From Bin87 sp963665395 (GTDB lineage: Bacteria > Chloroflexota > Dehalococcoidia > Lucifugimonadales > UBA3495), in contig OY762251.1 of NCBI GenBank assembly GCA_963665395.2, positions 1,860,001 through 1,924,000 on the forward strand: a stretch of 64,000 nt of DNA. The letters run 5' to 3'. Every line of letters begins with the position of its first letter. Position 1 is the first letter of the stretch. Shown in pieces: positions 7,943 through 16,809 of the stretch. The notes below the pieces were generated by a model, which was not told the DNA's origin, made no database searches, and saw only the letters and a program-made list of their open reading frames with translations. A program made the position numbers and the translations under genes.

Positions 7943-8533
7943 TTATCCCTGCCGCGCCTCGTAGGCCGAGATGGCTTCCTCGTGCTGCAAGGTCAGCCCG
8001 ATGTCGTCCAGGCCGTTGAGCAGGCAGTAGCGGCGGAACTCGTCCACCTCAAAGTCAACGACGATCTCCTCGTCGGCGTCGCGCACCTGCTGGGCTTCCA
8101 GGTCAACGGTGAGCTGAAAGCCGGGATTGCCCTTGGACTTGTCCATGATGCGGCGGACGTCGTCCTCGGGCAGGGTCAGCGGCAGCAGGCCGTTCTTGAA
8201 GCAGTTGTTGAAGAAAATGTCGGCGAAGCTGGGCGCGATTATGCAGCGGATGCCGAAGTCCTCCAACGCCCAGGGCGCGTGCTCCCGGGAAGAGCCGCAG
8301 CCGAAGTTGGGGCCGGACACCAGGATCCGGGAACTGCGGTAGGCGTCCTGGTTGAGGATGAAGTCGGGGTTTTCCGAGCCGTCCTCGTTGTAGCGGTAGC
8401 GGTCGAACAGGTGTGGGCCGAAACCGACGCGCTCAATGCTCTTCAGGTACACGGCAGGGATGATCATGTCCGTGTCCACGTTCACGGCGTCCAGGGGGGC
8501 GACGACGCCTTCCAGTTTGACGAAGGGTTCCAT
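7943..8533 (-). CDS. leuD: 3-isopropylmalate dehydratase small subunit
   Basis: At 196 residues this has the usual LeuD length. The start FVKLEGVVAPLDAVNVDTDMIIP, the GPNFGCGSSREHAPWAL block and the FADIFFNNCFKNGLLPL segment are diagnostic. LeuD forms the swivelling domain of the leucine-pathway isomerase that interconverts 2- and 3-isopropylmalate in complex with LeuC, whose gene lies just upstream on the same strand (84-base gap holding a small GC hairpin). No other leu genes are in the window. The start at ATG 8533 fits the family N-terminus. No leader peptide or T-box was seen. Confidence 0.96.
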   Translation of the reverse strand: MEPFVKLEGVVAPLDAVNVDTDMIIPAVYLKSIERVGFGPHLFDRYRYNEDGSENPDFILNQDAYRSSRILVSGPNFGCGSSREHAPWALEDFGIRCIIAPSFADIFFNNCFKNGLLPLTLPEDDVRRIMDKSKGNPGFQLTVDLEAQQVRDADEEIVVDFEVDEFRRYCLLNGLDDIGLTLQHEEAISAYEARQG

Positions 8534-8579
8534 TTTAGTTTTACCTCTGGGTTGCTGGGAAAGCCACCCTCACCCTAAC

Positions 8580-8600
8580 CCTCTCCCGTCAAGGGAGAGG
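8580..8600. repeat. Short GC hairpin in leuC-leuD spacer
   Basis: CCTCTCCC (8580-8587) pairs with GGGAGAGG (8593-8600), embedded in a CCCTCACCCTAACCCTCTCCC context. A similar sequence recurs at 56611-56643 after the NodB-like gene, so this is a dispersed short repeat rather than a gene-specific signal. It might attenuate or stabilise the leuCD transcript. Confidence 0.6.
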
Positions 8601-8617
8601 GGATGAGTTGACAGTGA

Positions 8618-10021
8618 TTAGAAATCGCGCACGTCCACGAAGTGGCCGGCGATGGCGGCGGCGGCGGCCATTTCGGGGCTGACGAGATGGGTGCGGCCCC
8701 CCTTGCCCTGGCGTCCCTCGAAGTTGCGGTTGGAGGTGGAGGCGCAGCGCTGCCCGGGATCCAGGATGTCGGGGTTCATGCCCAGGCACATGGAGCAGCC
8801 GGCGACGCGCCAGTCAAACCCGGCGTCCTTGAACACCTGGTCCAGACCCTCCGCTTCCGCCTCTGCCTTCACACGGGCCGAGCCGGGGACGACCATGGCG
8901 TACACGTCGGAGCTGACCTGGCGGCCCCGGATCACGTTGGCGGCGGCGCGCAGGTCGTCGATGCGGGCGTTGGTGCAGGCGCCGAGGAACACCCGATCAA
9001 TCCTGATGTCCTCAATGCGCTGGTTGGGTTCCAGTCCCATGTACTCCAGGGCCCGCTCGGCGGCTTCTTGCTCGGCGGTCGATGCAAAAGACGCCGGGTC
9101 GGGCACGCGGTCGGTGATGGGAACGACCATGTCGGGCTTGGTTCCCCAAGTTACGAAGGGGGCCAGGTCGCTGGCCTGGATGACGATGGTGCGGTCGTAA
9201 GTCGCGCCGGCGTCGGTGGCCAGGCCGCGCCACTCTTCGATTTTGGCTTCCAGCTCCGCGCCCTTGGGGGCGTAGGGGCGGGTGCGGACGTACTCAAAGG
9301 TGGTATCGTCAGGGGCGATCATGCCGGCGCGGGCGCCGCCTTCGATGCTCATGTTGCAAACGGTCATGCGGCCGTCCATGGACAGGCCGCGAATGGCCTC
9401 GCCGGTGTACTCGATGACGTGGCCGGTGCCGCCGTTGACGCCCATGTGGCCGATGATGCCGAGGATCACGTCCTTGGCCGACACGCCGTTGGGCAACTCG
9501 CCGTCCACGCGGACCTCCATGGTCCTGGGCTTGAACTGGCGCAGGGTCTGGGTGGCGAGAACGTGCTCCACTTCCGAGGTTCCGATGCCCACGGCGAAGC
9601 AGCCCAGCGCGCCGTGGGTGGAGGTGTGACTGTCGCCGCAGACGACGGTCTTGCCGGGCAGAGTGTAGCCGAGGTCGGGGCCGATGACGTGGACGATGCC
9701 CTGGTTCTCGCTGAAGCGGTCATAGTAGAAGGGGAGGCCGAACTCGGCGGCGTTGCGATCCAGGGCGTCCAGCTGGGCCTTCGAGATTTGGTCTTCAATG
9801 GGGCGGGTCAGCTCCCAGGTGGGGGTGTTGTGGTCGGCGGTGGCAACGGTCAGGTCGGGGCGGCGGACCTTGCGGCCGGCCAGGCGCAGGCCGTCGAAAG
9901 CTTGCGGCGACGTTACCTCGTGCACCAGGTGCAGGTCGATGTAGATGAGCGAGGGCTGGCCCGGTTCTTCGTGAACCACGTGGGCGTCCCAGATTTTTTC
10001 AAACATGGTGCGGGCGGCCAA
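8618..10021 (-). CDS. leuC: 3-isopropylmalate dehydratase large subunit
   Basis: Aconitase-superfamily large subunit of about 467 residues, the normal LeuC length. Family blocks include ARTMFEKIWDAHVV at the N-terminus, DLHLVHEVTSPQAFDGLR, VCGDSHTSTHGALG, and the [4Fe-4S] ligands: Cys in LGACTNARIDDL and in CSMCLGMNPD. It acts with LeuD in leucine biosynthesis. I chose a TTG start at 10021 because GAGGAGG lies about 7 bases upstream and the protein then begins as other LeuC proteins do; a longer frame from a TTG at 10057 adds 12 unmatched residues. The Fe-S cluster requirement links it to the Fe-S assembly-type genes near 37-38 kb only in a general way. Confidence 0.95.
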   Translation of the reverse strand: MAARTMFEKIWDAHVVHEEPGQPSLIYIDLHLVHEVTSPQAFDGLRLAGRKVRRPDLTVATADHNTPTWELTRPIEDQISKAQLDALDRNAAEFGLPFYYDRFSENQGIVHVIGPDLGYTLPGKTVVCGDSHTSTHGALGCFAVGIGTSEVEHVLATQTLRQFKPRTMEVRVDGELPNGVSAKDVILGIIGHMGVNGGTGHVIEYTGEAIRGLSMDGRMTVCNMSIEGGARAGMIAPDDTTFEYVRTRPYAPKGAELEAKIEEWRGLATDAGATYDRTIVIQASDLAPFVTWGTKPDMVVPITDRVPDPASFASTAEQEAAERALEYMGLEPNQRIEDIRIDRVFLGACTNARIDDLRAAANVIRGRQVSSDVYAMVVPGSARVKAEAEAEGLDQVFKDAGFDWRVAGCSMCLGMNPDILDPGQRCASTSNRNFEGRQGKGGRTHLVSPEMAAAAAIAGHFVDVRDF

Positions 10022-10115
10022 TTCAGTTCCTCCTCGGGCCGGGGCTGCGATAAGCAACGCCGGCAGTAATCGCGGTACGGCGCATGATTATAGCATTGCG
10101 AGCGAAGCCGTCGGG

Positions 10116-11822
10116 TCAGCGCTCGCCTCGAGACTCGTCAACCATGAGTTCCAGTATGTCGTTGCTGGATACGGCTCCGAGGAACTTTTTCGACTCCCGT
10201 TCCACCACGGGGAGAACGGTGAGGGAGTTATCGGCCATGCGTTGCAGCACATCTTCAATGTGTTCGTCGGGCCACGCCACCGGCGGCTGGTCACTCACTA
10301 CCCGACTGAGCGGCGTCTTTGACCAGGAGCCTTTGGGAACGTAGCGTAGCGTTCTGAGGGAGACGATGCCGGACAGGGAGCCATTCTCGGCCACCACGTA
10401 GTCGTGCTGATGAGGCACGGTCCAGCGTTCCGTGAAATCGCGCACCGAAACCGTGGGGCTGGGCAGCGGGTGGCTCCGGTCCAGGATGTCGTCAACGGTA
10501 ATGTCGTCCAACGCGAAGCGGGCAATGCTCTGAGGAATGTCGTCCAGGCGCAGATCCGGGTCCTGGCGGCGGCTGGCCCGGTTGACCGCGAAGCTGATTA
10601 CCGGCGGCATCAGCAGGATGTAGCCGAACATCACCAGCACCAGGAAGGAGAAAACCACCTCGTCGATGACCCCCATATCCCAAAGCACCAGCAGCAGGGC
10701 GATTTCCGCTACCCCTTTACCCATCAGTCCCGTAGCCACGGCGACGGGAACGGTGAGGCGGGATACGTAGGCGCCGATGAACGCGCCGATGAAGTTCCCG
10801 AACAGCGGTATCAACGCCAGCCCGGCCATGGTCCACAGCGGCAAGGTGACGAACGTGAAGCTGAAACTCAATCCTGCGGAAGCAAAGAAAAGCGGCACGA
10901 ACAGCCCTTCCGCGACGCTGCGGAGGCCGGGGATGATTTCCCGTCGCACCTGGTGCGACAGCTCGGTCAGCGACGCTCCGAAGAGCAACGCTCCCAGCGA
11001 GCCGTGCAAACCGATCACTTCCGCGCCATACACCATCAGGAACAGCACGCCAAGCAAGAGTCCCAGTGAGAGTTGCGGCACCTGGATCACTCGCTGCAAC
11101 AGCGCCACCAACGGCGGCAGCACCCGCGACGACAAAACCCAGGACACCACCGCAAAGCCGGCCACTTTGCCCATCAAAATCAGTATCCCCACCGGCGAGA
11201 CCTCGTGAGCGTGTTCGCCGATGCTGAAGCCGATGAGCAGCAGGACAATCAACTCAGCAATAATGACCACCGTGAAAATTTGCAGCCCGACCGGCTGCTT
11301 CAGGTGTCCGCCGTCGGCCAGCACTTTGGCCACGATGCCCAGGCTGGTCATCGACAGCACGCCGGCCAGAGCCAGGGACTCGGTGAAGTTCAGCTTCAGT
11401 CCGAAGTCGAGAACCCAATCGGTGGTGACCAGCAGCGAAACGCCCAGCGACAGGACCACTGACAGCACGGCGGCAAGAAAGTAATGGCCTTTGAGGGACG
11501 ACATGAAACTGGAAATATCCACTTCGTCCAGGCCAATCAGGAAGAAGAAAATGAACACTCCCAGCGTCAGCAGCAAGTCGGTGTGCAGCGAAGACTCGAT
11601 CCACCAGACGCCGGTGAGTTCCAGGACCGGCCCCAGCAGCATTCCCGACGCCGCATAAGCGACGATGGCATTCAGCCGCAGACGGCGAAAAACGCCCTCG
11701 GCCAGTTTGGCGGCTATAATCAGCGCACCAATGGTCAACAGCGCTTGTCGGAGTTCGAGCGTGCTGCCAGTGAAGCTGAACAGCTCCACTATCCAATGGA
11801 GCGAAAGCCCTTCCGCGAGCAT
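10116..11822 (-). CDS. CPA2-type cation:proton antiporter with C-terminal CBS domains (paralogue 1)
   Basis: A 568-residue membrane protein with about 12-13 hydrophobic spans (residues about 15-400), of the monovalent cation:proton antiporter-2 (Kef/Nap-like) type. The FFFLIGLDEVDISSF block, the SMTSLGIVAKVLAD motif with GLQIFT after it, and GLMGKGVAEIALLL are typical of the ion-translocating core. Two CBS repeats follow (about residues 440-560), which usually bind adenine nucleotides and gate transport. ATG 11822 is chosen: AAGGAG lies 9 bases upstream and the resulting length equals that of the paralogue at 14976-16682. The IS701-like element ends 16 bases upstream of this start, so the native promoter has been displaced. 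Confidence 0.9.
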   Translation of the reverse strand: MLAEGLSLHWIVELFSFTGSTLELRQALLTIGALIIAAKLAEGVFRRLRLNAIVAYAASGMLLGPVLELTGVWWIESSLHTDLLLTLGVFIFFFLIGLDEVDISSFMSSLKGHYFLAAVLSVVLSLGVSLLVTTDWVLDFGLKLNFTESLALAGVLSMTSLGIVAKVLADGGHLKQPVGLQIFTVVIIAELIVLLLIGFSIGEHAHEVSPVGILILMGKVAGFAVVSWVLSSRVLPPLVALLQRVIQVPQLSLGLLLGVLFLMVYGAEVIGLHGSLGALLFGASLTELSHQVRREIIPGLRSVAEGLFVPLFFASAGLSFSFTFVTLPLWTMAGLALIPLFGNFIGAFIGAYVSRLTVPVAVATGLMGKGVAEIALLLVLWDMGVIDEVVFSFLVLVMFGYILLMPPVISFAVNRASRRQDPDLRLDDIPQSIARFALDDITVDDILDRSHPLPSPTVSVRDFTERWTVPHQHDYVVAENGSLSGIVSLRTLRYVPKGSWSKTPLSRVVSDQPPVAWPDEHIEDVLQRMADNSLTVLPVVERESKKFLGAVSSNDILELMVDESRGER

Positions 11823-11838
11823 CTTGAAATTCTCCTTA

Positions 11839-13297
11839 GCTGGACTTTGTACGTTCAAGCGGCGTAGGCGAGGGAATCGATAAGCCGAGCGTACAATTCG
11901 GGAACGGGTTTTCCCCGGTCACAGTCGGATAACGACATTGAAAAACTGTCCGAAGCCAGCCACAGGTGGCGTCGCACCAGGGCGATGGCATCCACGAAAG
12001 TGGGGGCGGGTTTGGCGTACCAGGCCGCCGTGCGCTGGGTGATGGGGCTCTCTTGTTGCAGCGAGTGTGCCGCCAGGGCGATCCAGGAAAACAGACCCAT
12101 CAGGACGGGCGTGGTGCGGGCAATGGCGCGATCCGACCATTGGCGCTGAGTTTCCACGCCCAAGTGAGCCCGTACTTCCTGGTAAGTGACCTCCAGCTGC
12201 CAACGCAGCACAAACCACTCCAGGATCTGGACTGGGGCGACCGACTCATCAGTGCAGAGCAGGGCCTGAGTGTCCAGTTCACCTTTGGGGTCTCGGACCA
12301 GCGCCCAGCGGATGGGTACGGGCGGTTTGCCGGGGTGGTACCAGAGGGCGGTCTGCGAAGCCAGTTCCAGCGTGCGCATGGTGCCGTCGTACCAGGACAC
12401 CGACGCGGTGTCCCAGAGCAGCTCGGGATCGTCAAGGCGTTGCTTGAGGGTGGGTTGACGTGCCCCCTTGACCCGAGGGCGACCGGTTTGGCCCGGTTGA
12501 CGGGGTGGCGCGGGATCGTAGAGACCGGCATCCAGGCGCAGCCTGGTGATGAGGGTTACGGGTTCATGGAGGGACTGGCAGAAGTAGAGCAAGTCCAGGA
12601 CGGCATAGCCATTGTCGCCCACCACCACCAGGGGGCGATGGGGCAGCCAGCGGCGCAGCAGCAGGATCATCTGGCGAGCCCAGTCGGTGAGTTTCTTGTG
12701 CCGGCGTCCCTGCCTTTGGTGATAGCGTTCCGATGGCGCCAGCGCGGTGAGCAAGGGCAGGGCCCAGAACCGTCCCGCCCAGGGGATGCGTCCCAGCCAC
12801 ATCAAACTGATCCAGCGCAACCCGCTGGCCTTGACCGTATAGCTGCGGCTGGAACGCACGGCGTCTCGGTAGACACCCAGAGCGTTGATCTTTGGACCCT
12901 GCCGACGCTCCAGGGTTTCGTCGATACCGAACACCAGCGGACCGTCGCCGTGGTCGAGATGTTGAAGCAGCAACCTGAGCAAGACCTGGGACGCCCCAAG
13001 GGGCGACCACGCCGCCCGGTTCAGCACGTGATGGTAGCGGGCATAGTTGCGGTCGCCGCTGAGGCCCATGACCCGCAACGCCGCGGCCACTGTGCGCTGG
13101 CCCGGCGTCAGGATCGCGCCGACCAATAGGACCTGAGCCTTTTGCCAGGTTCGGTTTTGGAACAGCATGGCGAAGGGAAAGAGAACAGTTACAATGGCAT
13201 CGGGCAGGGTGAGCACGAATTGACCTACGGTGAGTTGTGGGGTCAAACCAGCTTACCCTGCCGCTTTCATTTTTCTAGTTTTTGTACAAAGTCCAGC
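11839..13297 (-). mobile_element. IS701-type insertion sequence
   Basis: An element of about 1.46 kb bounded by 14-base terminal inverted repeats: GCTGGACTTTGTAC at 11839-11852 and GTACAAAGTCCAGC at 13284-13297. It is flanked by TTAG at 11836-11839 and 13298-13301, which fits the YTAR target duplication reported for IS701-type elements (one base is shared with the left repeat, so a 3-base TTA duplication is an equivalent reading). It carries one complete transposase gene. The insertion lies directly upstream of the ribosome-binding site of the antiporter gene. Intact ends and an intact gene suggest a recent insertion. Confidence 0.9.
11855..13246 (-). CDS. IS701-family DDE transposase
   Basis: A 463-residue DDE transposase. 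Catalytic-type acidic residues are seen in FGIDETLE, VVGDNGYAVLD and in the downstream block WQLEVTYQEVRAHLGVE, which corresponds to the Y-(2)-R-(3)-E signature region of the IS4/IS701 group. The C-terminus ends three bases inside the left inverted repeat of the element. The start appears to be a TTG at 13246, with a GCAGGG upstream; this is uncertain by a few codons. The frame is uninterrupted, so the enzyme is probably active. Its codon use is somewhat different from flanking genes, with runs of CGG and CAG. Confidence 0.93.
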   Translation of the reverse strand: MTPQLTVGQFVLTLPDAIVTVLFPFAMLFQNRTWQKAQVLLVGAILTPGQRTVAAALRVMGLSGDRNYARYHHVLNRAAWSPLGASQVLLRLLLQHLDHGDGPLVFGIDETLERRQGPKINALGVYRDAVRSSRSYTVKASGLRWISLMWLGRIPWAGRFWALPLLTALAPSERYHQRQGRRHKKLTDWARQMILLLRRWLPHRPLVVVGDNGYAVLDLLYFCQSLHEPVTLITRLRLDAGLYDPAPPRQPGQTGRPRVKGARQPTLKQRLDDPELLWDTASVSWYDGTMRTLELASQTALWYHPGKPPVPIRWALVRDPKGELDTQALLCTDESVAPVQILEWFVLRWQLEVTYQEVRAHLGVETQRQWSDRAIARTTPVLMGLFSWIALAAHSLQQESPITQRTAAWYAKPAPTFVDAIALVRRHLWLASDSFSMSLSDCDRGKPVPELYARLIDSLAYAA

Positions 13298-13339
13298 TTA
13301 GGTGCGAAAACGTAAGTGGCGTTACGGGCTAGGCAATGT

Positions 13340-13480
13340 TGACATCTCGCGTCATTCCGGCGAAAGCCGGAATCCAGGGCCCGAATGCGTTAGAAACGTT
13401 GCCGATGCGTTCACGGTACGGCCTATGGACGCCGGCTTTCGCCGGAGGGACGGGGTTGTAGTTTCATATGCGATAGCCCT
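13340..13480. repeat. Dispersed element, family C, copy 1
   Basis: An intergenic repeat that matches the reverse complement of 45483-45642. It carries two short palindromes of the CATTCCGGCGAAAGCCGGAA type, 75-80 bases apart, and a conserved end TTTCATATGCGATAGCCCTG. It lies between the substrate-binding protein gene and the IS right end, in the tail of the transcription unit. Confidence 0.7.
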
Positions 13481-13482
13481 GG

Positions 13483-14745
13483 TCAGTGCCCGCCGCCGAG
13501 TTTTTCGACCTGGTGGTACTTGCCGTCGTTGCCGATCACGGTCAGGAACACGGCGTCGGAGCCCTGGTTGTCGTCCGGCCCGTATTTGAGTTGAATGCCG
13601 TCGATTTCGATGGCGTCGGCATCCCGCATCGCCTGGAGGAAACACGCTCGGCTCAGGTTGGGGCCGCAGGCTTCCAGACCGGCGACGGCCAGGCGTCCGG
13701 CCAGATAGCCCTCCAGCGAAACGAACCCCGGTTGTGCCTGGGGGTCGTACTCGGAGAGGGCGCGGTGGTAGCGAGCCACCACGGGGATGCTTGCGTCATC
13801 GGGCAGGGGAACCACTTGCGTAACGTACACGCCGGCGCCGTCCGGCCCCAACTCGTTCGCCAACGCGTTGCTGCCCACGAAGGAGACCGTCAGGAATATC
13901 GGGGCCAGCTCCCGCCGCACCAGCTCGATGGTTTTGACCACCGGCTCATAGGCGCCGATCATGATTACCGCTTCCGGATTGGCCGCCGTGATTTCGAGCG
14001 CCGCTCCCTTGACGGCGCTGGTATTGCGCGGGTAGAGCCCGGCCGCTACGGGTTCCAGGCCCCGGCGCGCCAAAGCCAATTGGACGCCCTCCAGCCCGTT
14101 CCGCCCGAAGGCATCATCCTGGTAGAGGACAGCAACGCGGGCAATTCTCAAATCCTCAGTGAGCCGCGCCACCATTTCCTCCGTTTCCTGATAGTAGGAC
14201 GCCCGCACGTTCAGCACGTTGTCCAGCTCTCGGTCGCGCAGGAACTCGGCGCCGGTGAACGGAGCCAGGAAGGGAACCCCGGCCGCCTGGGCCAGCGGCG
14301 ACGCGGCGCGAGACGTGGGCGTGCCCACCGCTCCGATCAGCGCGAATACCTTTTCATTCTCAATCAACTGCATCGTGTTGGACGCGGCAAAGTCGTTTTC
14401 ATAGGCGTCATCCATCGTCATGAGCCGCAGTTCGCGGCCATGGACGCCGCCCCCTTGATTGGCCTCGTGGAACGCCGCCTCAATTCCCAGGCGCATCGCC
14501 TTGCCTAATTCCTGGGCCGGCCCGGTGAACGCGGCGGACTGACCGAACAGAACGTGGCCGTCGGAAAACCCGGGATCTTTTTCGGGCGCCATTGCCGTGT
14601 GCCGCGGATTCGTTTCCGTTTCGCCGTAATTTGGCTCAGGGGTGTTCTGCCCACCCGCGCAGGCCGCGCCCAAGGTTACCAGCAACAGCCCGGCAATCAC
14701 CGGGAGGAGCATCGGGCGAAGAACTGAATGCCGCCGCAACTTCAT
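13483..14745 (-). CDS. Branched-chain amino acid-type ABC transporter substrate-binding lipoprotein
   Basis: A 420-residue periplasmic-binding-protein-like protein (type 1 fold, LivJ-like). The N-terminus is a lipoprotein signal: basic MKLRRHS, an apolar stretch, then LGAAC before the mature Cys. The mature part has the family pattern: VLFGQSAAFTGPAQELG, GGVHGRELRLMTMDD..Y, ALIGAVGTPTS, VPFLAPFTGAEFLR, VAVLYQDDAFGRNG. A longer frame from 14979 adds 78 low-complexity residues and is rejected; ATG 14745 has GAGG 11 bases upstream. No permease or ATPase gene is adjacent, so it is an orphan receptor, perhaps tethered to a distant transporter or used for sensing. It lies between two antiporter paralogues. 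Confidence 0.9.
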   Translation of the reverse strand: MKLRRHSVLRPMLLPVIAGLLLVTLGAACAGGQNTPEPNYGETETNPRHTAMAPEKDPGFSDGHVLFGQSAAFTGPAQELGKAMRLGIEAAFHEANQGGGVHGRELRLMTMDDAYENDFAASNTMQLIENEKVFALIGAVGTPTSRAASPLAQAAGVPFLAPFTGAEFLRDRELDNVLNVRASYYQETEEMVARLTEDLRIARVAVLYQDDAFGRNGLEGVQLALARRGLEPVAAGLYPRNTSAVKGAALEITAANPEAVIMIGAYEPVVKTIELVRRELAPIFLTVSFVGSNALANELGPDGAGVYVTQVVPLPDDASIPVVARYHRALSEYDPQAQPGFVSLEGYLAGRLAVAGLEACGPNLSRACFLQAMRDADAIEIDGIQLKYGPDDNQGSDAVFLTVIGNDGKYHQVEKLGGGH

Positions 14746-14975
14746 TATTGTATCGACCTCGTTACTGTACTGACCGCGCTGGCAAACTGCGGCGGCAACC
14801 CGCAGCCGGTACACCGACCCCGAAGGAGAAACGGGCGGCCCGGCCATCGTCGGATTATGGCCGCCGGCGACCGCGGGGGCATCCGGATGACCCGAAGCAA
14901 AGAAGAACGGGGCCGGTTGGCGGCGGACACCTCGGCAAGCCGGGCAACCGTAGCATTGCCGGCAAAGCCGTCGCG

Positions 14976-16682
14976 TCAATGCCCTCCCGTGGCCTCCATA
15001 ATCATAAGTTCTACGATGTCGTTGCTGGTCACCGACCCCAAAAACTTATCCGAATCGCGTTCCACCACTGGTATCACGGATAGGGAGTTTTCGGACATAC
15101 GGTGCAGCACTTCTTCCACGTGCTCGTCGGGCCGGGCCAGCGGGGTTTCGCTGCGTACCACGTCGTCGAGAGTGGCCCTCGCCCAGGCGTCTTTGGGCAG
15201 GTATCGGAACAACTCCACGGATACGATGCCCGCCAGTTCGCCCTGGTTGACCACGACGTAATCATGCTGGCGCGGCACAATCCACCGCTCGGTGAAGTCG
15301 CGCACCGTCACAGAAGTGTCCGGATGGTGGCGAGTCCGGTTGACGATATCGCCAACCGTGATGTCGTCCAGGGCGAAGCGGATGACGCCCGGCGGAATAT
15401 CGGTGGGGACCGGGGCGGGGGCAGCGGTCCGGCTGGCCCGGCGGACGGCAAAGCTGATCAGCGGCGGCATGAACAGTATGTAGCCGAACATGACCAGCAC
15501 CAGGAAGGAGAAGACGTTTTCGTTGATAATCCCCAACTCCCGGAGCACCAGCAGCAACGCGATTTCGGCCACGCCTTTGCCCATGAGCCCGGAGGCCACG
15601 GCGTAAGGCACCGTGAGCCGGGACAGGTAAGCGCCAACCAACGCCCCGATAAAGTTGCCCAAAAGGGGAATGAAGGCCAGCGCGACCATGGCCCACGGCG
15701 ACATATTGATGAAGGAAAAGCTGAAGTGCAATCCGGCAGAGGCAAAAAACAGGGGCACGAATAATCCTTCGGCAACGCCCCGCAGCCCGGGTATGATTTC
15801 CTGCCGCACCTGGTAGGGCAGCCCGGACAGGGCCGCGCCGAAGAGCAAGGCGCCCAGGGAACCATGCAACCCCATGACCTCGGCGCCGTCCACAATCAGA
15901 AACAAAAATCCCAGGAGCAAGCCCAGGGAAAGCTGCGGCGCCTGTAGCGCCCGTTGCAGCAAGGCGACTACCGGCGGCAGCACTTTCGAGGACAGAACCC
16001 AGCACACTATCGCAAAGCCGGCAACCTTGCCCAGCAATATCAATATCCCGGTTATCGACAGGTCGTGGGCGTTCTCTCCGATGCTGAATCCAATCAGCAG
16101 CAGCATAATCAGCTCGGTAATGACTACTATGGTAAAAATTTGCAGGCCAATGGCTTCTCTGAGACGCCCGTCGTCGGCCAGCACCTTGGCGACAATGCCC
16201 AGGCTGGTCATGGACAGCACGCCGGCCAGCGCCATCTCGTGAGCGAACTCCAGCCGGAAGCCGAAGTCGTACACCAGGCCCGTGGTGACCGCCAGCGAAA
16301 CGCCCAGCGATATGACCACCGACAGCAGGGCGGCCAGGAAATAACGGCCCTTGATGGTTGCCACGAAGCTGGAAATGTCGATCTCGTCCAAGCCAATCAG
16401 GAAGAAGAAGATGAAGACGCCCAAGGTCAGCAGGAGGTCAATGTGCCCGGTGGGATGCACCGCCCAGACGCCGAAGACTTCCAGCGTCGGCCCCAGCAGA
16501 ATGCCGGCGGCGGCGTAGGCGACGATGGAGTTCAGGTGCAGGCGGCGGAAGACGCCCTCGGCCAGCTTGGCGACGATAATGAGCAGCCCCAGAGACAGCA
16601 GCGATTCCCGGATCTGCTCCGACTCCCCGGCGAAACTGAACAGCTCGCCAATCTGTTTGAACAGCAGTTCTTCCGCAAACAT
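14976..16682 (-). CDS. CPA2-type cation:proton antiporter with C-terminal CBS domains (paralogue 2)
   Basis: A 568-residue antiporter closely related to the protein at 10116-11822 over its whole length, including FFFLIGLDEIDISSF, SMTSLGIVAKVLADDG, GLMGKGVAEIALLLVL and the C-terminal pair of CBS repeats. About 12-13 membrane spans are followed by the cytoplasmic CBS module. The two copies presumably arose by duplication with the substrate-binding gene now between them; divergence is moderate, so the event is not recent. The ribosome-binding site is weak. The likely role is K+ or Na+/H+ exchange across the cytoplasmic membrane, gated by nucleotides; ion specificity cannot be read from sequence. 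Confidence 0.9.
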   Translation of the reverse strand: MFAEELLFKQIGELFSFAGESEQIRESLLSLGLLIIVAKLAEGVFRRLHLNSIVAYAAAGILLGPTLEVFGVWAVHPTGHIDLLLTLGVFIFFFLIGLDEIDISSFVATIKGRYFLAALLSVVISLGVSLAVTTGLVYDFGFRLEFAHEMALAGVLSMTSLGIVAKVLADDGRLREAIGLQIFTIVVITELIMLLLIGFSIGENAHDLSITGILILLGKVAGFAIVCWVLSSKVLPPVVALLQRALQAPQLSLGLLLGFLFLIVDGAEVMGLHGSLGALLFGAALSGLPYQVRQEIIPGLRGVAEGLFVPLFFASAGLHFSFSFINMSPWAMVALAFIPLLGNFIGALVGAYLSRLTVPYAVASGLMGKGVAEIALLLVLRELGIINENVFSFLVLVMFGYILFMPPLISFAVRRASRTAAPAPVPTDIPPGVIRFALDDITVGDIVNRTRHHPDTSVTVRDFTERWIVPRQHDYVVVNQGELAGIVSVELFRYLPKDAWARATLDDVVRSETPLARPDEHVEEVLHRMSENSLSVIPVVERDSDKFLGSVTSNDIVELMIMEATGGH

Positions 16683-16809
16683 CCCGTGTCACTCTGGCCG
16701 GTGGGGCCGGCCTATTATTTCGCAACTGCGCCCAACGCACAAGCGGCCCGGCCCCGTGTGATAAACTGCCTGCAAACCCATTTTGAACCGCAAACCCGGA
16801 GGAATCCCG

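Noticed and set aside
8642..10069. Plus-strand 475-codon frame
   Set aside because: Antisense of leuC; its composition (Gly/Ala/Val/His-rich, no motif) is that of a GC-rich shadow.
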